The notes under the pieces were generated by a model. The model worked only from the letters and a program-made list of their open reading frames with translations, was not told the origin of the DNA and made no database searches. Shown here piece after piece: positions 58,031-64,000 of a DNA stretch of 64,000 bases. This stretch comes from RYN-230 sp963770545 (GTDB lineage Bacteria > Actinomycetota > Actinomycetes > Streptosporangiales > Streptosporangiaceae), in NCBI GenBank assembly GCA_963770545.1, contig CAVYQF010000011.1, positions 372,001 to 436,000 of the forward strand, read 5' to 3'. The position numbers were made by a program, and so were the translations under genes. Numbering within the stretch: position 1 is the stretch's first letter; each line of letters begins with the position of its first letter.

Positions 58031-58282
58031 CTAGCCCGGCCAGTCGGCGCGCTCCAGCGTGCGGCGGAACCGCTGGACGTCGGTGTTTAACACCAGCCAG
58101 GGGTTCCGTCCCTGGCGACCCCGCGCCGACCAGGCGCGGTAGGTGGCCAGGAACTCGATCGAGATGTCCAGGTGCGGGAACTCAGCCTGCAGGCCGCGCA
58201 GAGTCGTGGCGTCGTCATGATCGTTCTCCGGGGTCATCGTCCGCCTTCCGGTCTCGGCGTCTGCGCGTTTGGTCACCATCAA
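58031..58282 (-). CDS. Small hypothetical protein
   Basis: An 83-residue protein (or 68 from the ATG at 58237) with TTLRGLQAEFPHLDISIEFLATYRAWSARGRQGRNPWLVLNTDVQRFRRTL. It is acidic at the N-terminus and helical. I recognise no domain, but similar short proteins often lie next to small regulators in actinomycetes. It is divergent from the mini-GntR gene. Confidence 0.55.
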   Translation of the reverse strand: MMVTKRADAETGRRTMTPENDHDDATTLRGLQAEFPHLDISIEFLATYRAWSARGRQGRNPWLVLNTDVQRFRRTLERADWPG

Positions 58283-58349
58283 GGTATGCCCGACGATTCA
58301 ATCGATACAAGCAGTTTAAACGTCACAGGCGATAGAGATGGAGTCTGGC

Positions 58350-58376
58350 GGTTCACGGTTGCGATCATGAACCGTG
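58350..58376. promoter_or_regulatory. Nested inverted repeats at the start of the mini-GntR gene
   Basis: GGTTCA-N12-TGAACC and, inside the same stretch, CACGGTT-N9-AACCGTG, both perfect. The inner repeat covers the GTG start at 58374. A strong candidate for an autoregulatory operator. Confidence 0.55.
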
Positions 58377-58592
58377 GCACGGGGACCGGAGCGACCAGGT
58401 GAGCGCGTTGAGCGCGACCTGCGCGTGCGCATAGCCGCCGACGAGTGGCAGCCTGGTGAGGTGCTGCCGACCGTAGCCGCGTTGAGCGAGCACTATGACG
58501 TAAGCCCCGGAGTGATCCAGCGAGCGCTCAAGCGACTGCAAGCTGACGGGCTGATCACCGTGGTCGCACGATGGGGGACCTTCCGGACGTGA
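58374..58592 (+). CDS. Minimal GntR-type winged-helix protein
   Basis: A 72-residue protein that is only a GntR DNA-binding domain: VERDLRVRIAADEWQPGEVLPTVAALSEHYDVSPGVIQRALKRLQADGLITVVARWGTF, with no effector domain. Such mini-GntR proteins occur in actinomycetes as stand-alone regulators. GTG 58374 lies on the palindromic operator. It overlaps no other gene; the methyltransferase follows 56 bp downstream. Confidence 0.8.
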   Translation: MARGPERPGERVERDLRVRIAADEWQPGEVLPTVAALSEHYDVSPGVIQRALKRLQADGLITVVARWGTFRT

Positions 58593-58648
58593 GAAACGCG
58601 GCGGCTAAGTGGCGTGCTCTAGAACGGGCGCAATGCCAGGATTGGACT

Positions 58649-59248
58649 ATGCCCCGGGACCGTGATGTAGCCACGTTCGCGGAGCGTGCCGAAGGCTACG
58701 AAGCAGGCTGGCTCGGCCGGCTCCACCATGAGATCTCCGACCGCACCGCGGACCTCGCGCTGGCCCAGGTGCCAGCGCCGCACCGGGTGCTGGACGTCGG
58801 CTGCGGGACCGGCTACCTGCTCCGCCAGCTGGCCGCCCGCGCCCCGGATGCGGTGGAGCTGGCGGGCCTGGATGCAGCGGCGGAGATGATCCGGGTCGCC
58901 CGGGAGTCCACCGATGATCCCCGGGTCCGCTTCCAGGCCGGCACCGCGGAGCACCTGCCCGAGCCGGATGGCGCCTTCGACCTGGTGGTCAGCACCACGT
59001 CGTTCGATCACTGGGCTGACCAGGGGGCTGGCCTGCAGGAATGCGCCCGGGTGATGGTCCCGGGCGGCCGCCTGGTCCTGGTCAACCAGTTCTCGCCGCT
59101 GTACCTGCCTACCCTGGTCGGCAGCCGCCGGGGCAAGGCCCGCACTCGGCGCCGGGCCGCCCGGCTGCTGGTCCAGGCCGGGTTCCAGTCGGTGGAATGG
59201 CACGTCCTGTACGCCGTCGTCATCGGGGCGGTCACGGCGTCGAAGTGA
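58649..59248 (+). CDS. Class I SAM-dependent methyltransferase
   Basis: A 199-residue methyltransferase of the UbiE/type 11 kind. The SAM loop is RVLDVGCGTGYLLRQLA, followed by GLDAAAEMIRVARE, VRFQAGTAEHLPEPDGAFDLVVSTTSFDHW and a final VPGGRLVLVNQF. ATG 58649 follows AGGA at short distance; an upstream in-frame start (58571) would overlap the mini-GntR gene. Acceptor unknown. Confidence 0.9.
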   Translation: MPRDRDVATFAERAEGYEAGWLGRLHHEISDRTADLALAQVPAPHRVLDVGCGTGYLLRQLAARAPDAVELAGLDAAAEMIRVARESTDDPRVRFQAGTAEHLPEPDGAFDLVVSTTSFDHWADQGAGLQECARVMVPGGRLVLVNQFSPLYLPTLVGSRRGKARTRRRAARLLVQAGFQSVEWHVLYAVVIGAVTASK

Positions 59249-59302
59249 CGCCCCGGTCTTGGATGCCCGGCTCCGAAAGCACGACGTATGTGGAGGTCCT
59301 TC

Positions 59303-60265
59303 ATGCCGCCAGTGACATCAGACACCGCCAGTGCGGTCGGTGAGCAGGCTGCCAGGCGGCTGGCCACGCTCGACCCGCTGCTGGCCGCGCCGGCCGTTCC
59401 CGCGGGCTGCGGCGCGGAACTGGCCGCCACCGGCCCGGACGGCTCGGCCACCGCGGTGGGCACATGCGAGCACTGGGCCGGGGAACCGGGGTCGCTCGAA
59501 CTGACCTGGGGGGCGGTCCGCCGGTTTCAGCTCACTCCACAGATCGCGGGGCCGGACGTGCCCGCGGCCTTGGACGAGCTGCTGACCCGCTGGCGCGATC
59601 ATCTGGCCGGCGTGCCCGAGGCGGCGGGAGAGGACACCGCAGTCGTGCTGACCTGGCCGACCCGGGACGTCGACGGGCCCCTGACCCTGCTGCGGCACGG
59701 GCTGGCCCCGCGCGCGGTGATCGCGGCCCGCGCCGCCGGGCGGCGGGCCGCGACCGGGGTGCCGCTGGAACCGGGCGTGCGCATCCGCCAGGCGAGCCCG
59801 GCGGACCTGGACACGGTCGTCCGGCTCGGCATGGAGACGATCCGGTACGACGCCCATTTCGGCACGGTGATCGAGCGGCCGGAGACGCCTGCCGCGCTGC
59901 GCCACGAGGTCGCCCAGGCGCTGGCCGCCGCTGACCCGTGGGTGTGGCTGGCCGAGCGGGACGGACACCCGTTCGGCCTGCTCTACGCAGAACGGCCGGA
60001 GTTCGCCGGCTGGGTCGCCCCCATGGTGCGGGGGGCGCCCGTGGCCTACCTCGAGCTGATGGAGATACTGCCTGGCGAGCGGGGCCGCGGGGTCGCCGCC
60101 GCGCTCGTCGGGGAGCTGCACCGGGCCGCCGACGAATTCGGGGTGGAGGTCACGCTGCTGCACTACGAGCAGGTCAACCCGCTGTCCGGGCCGTTCTGGC
60201 ATCAGCAGGGGTACCGGCCACTGTGGACCTCGTGGGAGGCCAGACCGGCGAGCACGCTCCGCTGA
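59303..60265 (+). CDS. GNAT-family acetyltransferase with N-terminal domain
   Basis: A 320-residue protein with a C-terminal GNAT domain (VRIRQASPADLDTVVRLGMETIRYD onward; acetyl-CoA loop EILPGERGRGVAAALVGEL; NPLSGPFWHQQGYRPLW). The N-terminal 150 residues look like a second, decayed GNAT-like half (ELTWGAVRRFQLTPQIAG...LTLLRHGLAPRAVIAARAAG). ATG 59303 follows GGAGG. Substrate unknown. Confidence 0.87.
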   Translation: MPPVTSDTASAVGEQAARRLATLDPLLAAPAVPAGCGAELAATGPDGSATAVGTCEHWAGEPGSLELTWGAVRRFQLTPQIAGPDVPAALDELLTRWRDHLAGVPEAAGEDTAVVLTWPTRDVDGPLTLLRHGLAPRAVIAARAAGRRAATGVPLEPGVRIRQASPADLDTVVRLGMETIRYDAHFGTVIERPETPAALRHEVAQALAAADPWVWLAERDGHPFGLLYAERPEFAGWVAPMVRGAPVAYLELMEILPGERGRGVAAALVGELHRAADEFGVEVTLLHYEQVNPLSGPFWHQQGYRPLWTSWEARPASTLR

Positions 60266-60301
60266 GCGGTGAAGCGAAGCTACTCCGGAACCAGGCCGTA
60301 T

Positions 60302-60931
60302 CTAAGCTGGTTGATCCGCACTCCAGGGCGTGCCGCGCAAGGCTGAAAGGCGGGACCGGGAGCCAAGATCGGCCGCGCGCACCTGCAGGTCACTCAGGGC
60401 CGCCGCGGCATGGAGCGGGAACGGTTCGTCATTGTCCGCCTCCATCCAGCGCTCTACGGCGATTGTGAAGGCGAGCATCCCCACTTCCGCCCCCAGCCGG
60501 GCGGTCAGCTCGTCCGCGCCCCGTTCGCGCAGGGCGCCGCTGATCGAGCTGGCGATCCGGGCGTGCTTGAGCAGCCCCCGCTCCTGCAGTTCGCTGTTCG
60601 CCGCGACCACCAGCACGCGCTGGGCGGCCTTAGCCCGCTGCTGCGGGGTCATCGCGACCCCGGCGGCCGCGAACGCCGCCTGCAGGCACTCAGTCAGCGT
60701 CGCATCCGGGGAGGCAGCCCGGATGCCGCCAGCGAACAGCCCGGCCAGCACGTCTTCACCGCCGAACAACACCTCCCGCTTATCGGCGAAGTGCCGGAAG
60801 AACGTGGCGCGGTTCAAACCGGCGCGATCCGCGATCTGCGCGACGGTCGTTTCCTCGTACCCGTTCTCCACGAACAGGTCCAGTGCCGCGGACTCCAGGC
60901 GCTCACGCGCGTTCGGTGCCCATCTGCTCAC
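60302..60931 (-). CDS. TetR-family regulator
   Basis: A 209-residue regulator with ARERLESAALDLFVENGYEETTVAQIADRAGLNRATFFRHFADKREVLF as the HTH and a helical ligand-binding domain. GTG 60931. It is divergent from the SDR gene across 165 bp that carry several copies of a GATGCGA-type palindrome, so it most likely represses itself and that gene. Confidence 0.9.
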   Translation of the reverse strand: MSRWAPNARERLESAALDLFVENGYEETTVAQIADRAGLNRATFFRHFADKREVLFGGEDVLAGLFAGGIRAASPDATLTECLQAAFAAAGVAMTPQQRAKAAQRVLVVAANSELQERGLLKHARIASSISGALRERGADELTARLGAEVGMLAFTIAVERWMEADNDEPFPLHAAAALSDLQVRAADLGSRSRLSALRGTPWSADQPA

Positions 60932-60958
60932 CGGGACAGTCTAAGCGAGGCGACCGGA

Positions 60959-61029
60959 TCGCATCACCTGGGCAGGTGATGCGATAGCGTCGCATGGCGG
61001 TGATAAGCTTGATGCGACCGAATCGCATC
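60959..61029. promoter_or_regulatory. Array of TetR operators between regulator and SDR genes
   Basis: Three overlapping or adjacent dyads: TCGCATCACCT-N4-AGGTGATGCGA (60959-60984, perfect); GATGCGA-N5-TCGCATG (60978-60996); GATGCGA-N5-TCGCATC (61011-61029, perfect). The last two share the same 7-5-7 layout, so they are very likely sites for the divergent TetR protein. Confidence 0.75.
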
Positions 61030-61096
61030 GGCTTATCGGCCGCGGCGTCTGCGCCGCGCATCGTCATCAGCCGGAGCACGACCAAGGAGAATCTTC

Positions 61097-61978
61097 ATGC
61101 GCATTTTCGTCACCGGCGCGTCCGGCTGGATCGGCTCGGCCGTCGTCCCCGAACTCATCGGGGCCGGCCACCAGGTCCTCGGACTAGCCCGCTCGGACGC
61201 CGCCGCCAAAGCGGTCGCCGACATGGGCGCCGAGGTGCTGCGCGGTGACCTGAACGACACCGGCGTGCTGCGCACCGGCACCCTCGACAGCGACGGCGTC
61301 ATCCACCTCGCCTTCGTCGTGCCCAGCGTGAGCGAGGCTGCGACACGGACCGATGCCCAGGCCATCGAGACGTTTGTCACCGGCCTCGCCGCCTCCGGCC
61401 AGCCCCTGGTGGTCTCCGGCGCAACGCTCGTGACACCCGGCCGGCCGGCGACCGAACGCGACGAACTCATCGCCGCCGGGCCCATCGCGGCCCGCATCAC
61501 CAACATGCAGGCCGCCCTCGCGGCCGCAGACCGGGGCGTCCGGTCCTGCCTGGTCATGCTGCCCCGCTCGGTGCACGGCCAGGGAGAACGTCACGGCTTC
61601 GTCCCCCAGCTCATCGCCGCGGCCCGGGCTAAGGGCGTCTCCGGCTACATCGGCGATGGGGCCAGCCGCTGGCCCGCCGTCCACGTGCAGGACGCCGCGC
61701 GCCTGTACCGGCTGGCCATCGAGCAGGCTCCGGCCGGCGCGGTGCTCAACGCCGTGGATGACGAAGGCGTGCCCGTCCGCGAGATTGCCGAGGCCATCGG
61801 CCGGCACCTGAACCTGCCCGCCCGGTCCCTGCCCGCCGGAGAATTCGGCGGCATGCTCGCGCGCCTGCTCAGCACCGACATGCCCGCCTCCAGCACCATC
61901 ACCCGGGAACTCCTGGGCTGGAATCCCACCCACCCCGGCCTCATCGAGGACATCGAGCAGGGCCACTACTTCATCTGA
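61097..61978 (+). CDS. NAD(P)-dependent SDR (extended/atypical)
   Basis: A 293-residue Rossmann protein of the NmrA/epimerase-like group. MRIFVTGASGWIGSAVVPELIGAGHQVLGLARS has the T-G-x-x-G-x-x-G motif; later segments are DGVIHLAFVVPS and VHVQDAARLYRLAIEQAPAGAVLNAVDDEGVPVREIAEAIGRHL. No classical Tyr-x3-Lys is obvious. ATG 61097 follows AAGGAG. Divergent TetR control is expected; it may detoxify the TetR ligand. Confidence 0.9.
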   Translation: MRIFVTGASGWIGSAVVPELIGAGHQVLGLARSDAAAKAVADMGAEVLRGDLNDTGVLRTGTLDSDGVIHLAFVVPSVSEAATRTDAQAIETFVTGLAASGQPLVVSGATLVTPGRPATERDELIAAGPIAARITNMQAALAAADRGVRSCLVMLPRSVHGQGERHGFVPQLIAAARAKGVSGYIGDGASRWPAVHVQDAARLYRLAIEQAPAGAVLNAVDDEGVPVREIAEAIGRHLNLPARSLPAGEFGGMLARLLSTDMPASSTITRELLGWNPTHPGLIEDIEQGHYFI

Positions 61979-62090
61979 CCGGCCGCGGACGGCAGGCGAG
62001 ACAACGACCTGGCCCGACGAGCGCGGCGCCGACCTCAGCCACCCTGCCGGAACCAGTGAGAGAAGCCAACGAGTCCGGGGCTAGTCCCGG

Positions 62091-63548
62091 TTAGCGGGCG
62101 TGCCGCGGCGTGTCGCTCTCCCGGGGCATCCGGAAGAACGGCGACCGCAGGATGAAACGGGCCGAGAACATCAGCAGCACGCCCGCGATGATGATGCCGA
62201 CCAGCGACCAGACCTGGGACGACGGGGCGCTCAGCAGCGATTTGCCCAGGATCCAGGCCAGGAACAGGGCCGCGCCGAAGGGCAGCAGGCCCAGGATCAG
62301 CGCGTCCCAGGCGCTGCTGAACACGCGGCGCCGGTAGTAGACCATGGTGGCCAGCGCGGTCAGGATGTAGAAGATCGAGAACAGCAGCCCGGTCACGTCG
62401 ATGACGTCGAAGAACGCGTTCTGCACCGACGTGGCCAGGTAGTAGATGGTGCTGAGCGCGACGATGAGCAGCCCGACGATGACACTGGCCGCGACGGGGG
62501 TGGCCCAGCGGGGGGACACGTTGGCGAGGAACTCCGGCAGCGCCCGGTAGCTGGCCATCCCGTAGACGATCCGGGCGCTGAGCACGATGCCCGTCCCGGT
62601 GGTGGCGATGACCGACAGGGCGATCGACAGGGCCATCGCCTTGGCCCAGAAGCCACCGCCCAGGGCCTGGGCCACGGCCACGAGCGCGGTGCCGTTCTCC
62701 GAGGCCGCCGCCAGCTTGCGCGGTGAGATGACTCCCTGGAAGCCGAGCTGGGAGACCGTGTAGATGATGGCCAGCAGGCCGACGGCCAGGATGGCGGCCT
62801 TGCCGGGGTTGGTCCGCCGGTGCTTGACTTCCTCGTTGACGTACAGGGTGCCGTCCCAGCCGCCGTAGACGAACACCGCGACGAGGAATCCTGCCACCGC
62901 GCTGCCCTTGCCGCCGACCCCGGAGAGGGTGAACCAGCCCTTAGTGATGGGGACCGTGCCCGGGTGGTGGCTGAGCACGAAAAACAGTCCGGCGACGGCC
63001 AGCCCGATCAGGATGAGGTATTCGACCAGGGCCATGCTGACCTGCGCGCGCGCGGTGATCTTGATGCCGACCACCGCGATGATCAGCATGATGATGCCGA
63101 CCGCGCCGCCGATGGCGATGTACTGCCAGGTGCTGGTGGAACTGGAGCCGAACACGGCGACCACCGAGGGACCGAGCAGCAGGACCTCGGCCACCGTCCC
63201 GATGATGTACGCGGCGATCATGAGCCAGCCGGTGAGGAAGCCGAGATAGGGGTTGATGGCGCGGCCCACCCATTCGAAGGACGCACCGCAGTTGGCGTTC
63301 CACATGTTCAGCCGGCGGTAGGCGTTCGCGATGATCAGCATGGGGATCGCGGTGAGGATCAGGATCGGGGCGCTGCCGTAGGCGGTCGCCGCGGCGAGCG
63401 CGGCCAGCGACAGCCCTACCGTGGCCGCGGGCGCGGACGAGGCCATGCCGATGACCGTGTCCTGGCCGGCACCGATGGCGTTGGGTTCGAGGCGGGCTGC
63501 TGGCTGGGGCGGGATCCCCACGATCGCCGCGGCGGGTCGATCTGTCAT
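62091..63548 (-). CDS. Amino acid permease, APC superfamily
   Basis: A 485-residue transporter with 12 to 14 helices. IGMASSAPAATVGLSLAAL and GSAPILILTAIPMLIIANAYRRLN mark the first helices; YGGWDGTLYVNEEVKHRRTNPGKAAI is the conserved loop after helix 6. ATG 63548 follows GAGAGGAACACTG. Substrate unknown. It is not part of a visible operon. Confidence 0.9.
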   Translation of the reverse strand: MTDRPAAAIVGIPPQPAARLEPNAIGAGQDTVIGMASSAPAATVGLSLAALAAATAYGSAPILILTAIPMLIIANAYRRLNMWNANCGASFEWVGRAINPYLGFLTGWLMIAAYIIGTVAEVLLLGPSVVAVFGSSSTSTWQYIAIGGAVGIIMLIIAVVGIKITARAQVSMALVEYLILIGLAVAGLFFVLSHHPGTVPITKGWFTLSGVGGKGSAVAGFLVAVFVYGGWDGTLYVNEEVKHRRTNPGKAAILAVGLLAIIYTVSQLGFQGVISPRKLAAASENGTALVAVAQALGGGFWAKAMALSIALSVIATTGTGIVLSARIVYGMASYRALPEFLANVSPRWATPVAASVIVGLLIVALSTIYYLATSVQNAFFDVIDVTGLLFSIFYILTALATMVYYRRRVFSSAWDALILGLLPFGAALFLAWILGKSLLSAPSSQVWSLVGIIIAGVLLMFSARFILRSPFFRMPRESDTPRHAR

Positions 63549-63781
63549 CAGTGTTCCTCTCGTGCTGGCCCGGAGGGCCTCAGATGCTCCGCGCAGGCAT
63601 CGAAGGTTCCCCCACCCATGGCCCGGCCACCGCGCGATCATAACGATCATTTCCGGGTTGGAGTGTTATGTCCGCTAGTAATACATCGAATTTTGCTGGT
63701 GCTAACGATTGCCTTAGGGGCCCATTCGCCCGAAGGTCCAGATGCGGACAATCCAGGCAAGTAGCAGATTATTGGCCATGA

Positions 63782-63841
63782 GGCCCGGGAGGCCCGGGAG
63801 GCCCGGGAGGCCCGGGAGGCCCGGGAGGCCCGGGAGGCCCG
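63782..63841. repeat. Six 9-bp tandem units
   Basis: GGCCCGGGA is repeated six times without change, then decays. It contains CCCGGG and could form alternative hairpins. Any open frame across it gives Leu-Pro-Gly or Arg-Pro-Gly repeats, which I regard as accidental. Confidence 0.9.
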
Positions 63842-63916
63842 GCGGGCGGCAGTGGCCAGCGGGGCAGGTGGCGGTTCCGACCGGGTTATCGCGGGCCCGA
63901 TGTCTGCCGGCGAAGG

Positions 63917-63922
63917 TAGTGT
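63917..63922 (+). promoter_or_regulatory. -10 element for the gene leaving the window
   Basis: TAGTGT ends 7 nt before a GTG at 63930 with no ribosome-binding site, fitting a leaderless start. Confidence 0.35.
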
Positions 63923-63929
63923 CGTAGGC

Positions 63930-64000
63930 GTGTCGCAGAAGTCCGCTGATCCGGGTCCATGGCGTGATCTTCCCCCGGCGCCCCCACCTCATGGGTCGTT
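63930..64000 (+). CDS. Partial gene, first 23 codons only
   Basis: From GTG 63930 an open frame (VSQKSADPGPWRDLPPAPPPHGS) continues to the window end. The Pro-rich start resembles the disordered N-termini of many actinomycete proteins; no function can be assigned. Support is the leaderless -10 element and the intact frame. Confidence 0.35.
   Translation, partial: MSQKSADPGPWRDLPPAPPPHGS

Larger units (their letters stand above)
63549..63929. other. Non-coding gap upstream of the permease, with 9-bp repeat
   Basis: About 380 bp with no supported gene. The left half holds the probable permease promoter, with a GATCATAACGATCAT direct repeat at 63636-63650 and an AT-richer stretch around 63660-63715. 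The right half contains the 9-bp repeat array. Confidence 0.55.

Noticed and set aside
63714..63992. A minus-strand gene with Leu-Pro-Gly repeats
   Set aside because: The repeats are the translation of a 9-bp DNA repeat, there is no conserved segment around them, and no good start signal.

Overview
This is a 64 kb chromosomal segment from a high-GC actinomycete. The signs are a strong G/C bias at third codon positions, many GTG starts, frequent leaderless transcription (TANNNT hexamers 6-8 nt before a start codon), a SufR-SufBD-Rieske-SufCSUT operon, an acVLRF1-type ribosome-rescue gene and a short actinobacterial helix-turn-helix protein. The species cannot be named from the sequence. No prophage, IS element or CRISPR array was seen.

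Layout. 1-5 kb: transaldolase (cut by the window edge), transketolase, a PrsW-type membrane protease and haem A synthase. 5-7.8 kb: a DMT exporter and an ABC-2 exporter. 7.7-14.9 kb: an amine-utilisation operon (amino acid permease, glutamine-synthetase-like ligase, aldehyde dehydrogenase, SDR, class I amidotransferase) with a divergent FadR-type regulator. Its mix of enzymes points to gamma-glutamylation of an amino alcohol. 15-16.8 kb: a DUF1479 pseudogene, a class F sortase whose anchor and catalytic domain are in different frames, and a possible sortase substrate. 17-23.9 kb: sufR and the complete SUF iron-sulphur operon.

24-31.5 kb: a Calvin-cycle locus. Phosphoribulokinase and a GAF-kinase/NarL-type two-component pair are on +. 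Facing them on - are cbbR, then cbbL, cbbS, the red-type Rubisco activase cbbX and an SRPBCC-domain protein. 31.6-37.4 kb: acVLRF1, an alpha/beta hydrolase and small accessory genes. 37.6-46.9 kb: an ABC-F ATPase, a small HTH protein, an enoyl-CoA hydratase, a triple 74-bp hairpin repeat, an ABC exporter, an SDR lacking catalytic residues, a sulfotransferase, a GH15 enzyme and a lipoprotein.

47-50.3 kb: an SsuABC-like transporter behind a 17-bp direct-repeat array. 50.2-55 kb: fdhD (frameshifted at the N-terminus), a deaminase-fold protein, selD, an acyl-CoA ligase and the selenocysteine tRNA, so the organism probably makes a selenoprotein such as formate dehydrogenase. 55-64 kb: an RraB-like protein, a GntR-ABC stress operon, a mini-GntR, a methyltransferase, a GNAT protein, a TetR/SDR divergon with a dense operator array, an amino acid permease and the first codons of a gene that leaves the window.

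Two themes run through the window. Short tandem repeats with a 15-bp period occur at five or more unrelated loci, usually in frame in disordered tails. Three genes or remnants carry single-base frame disruptions.
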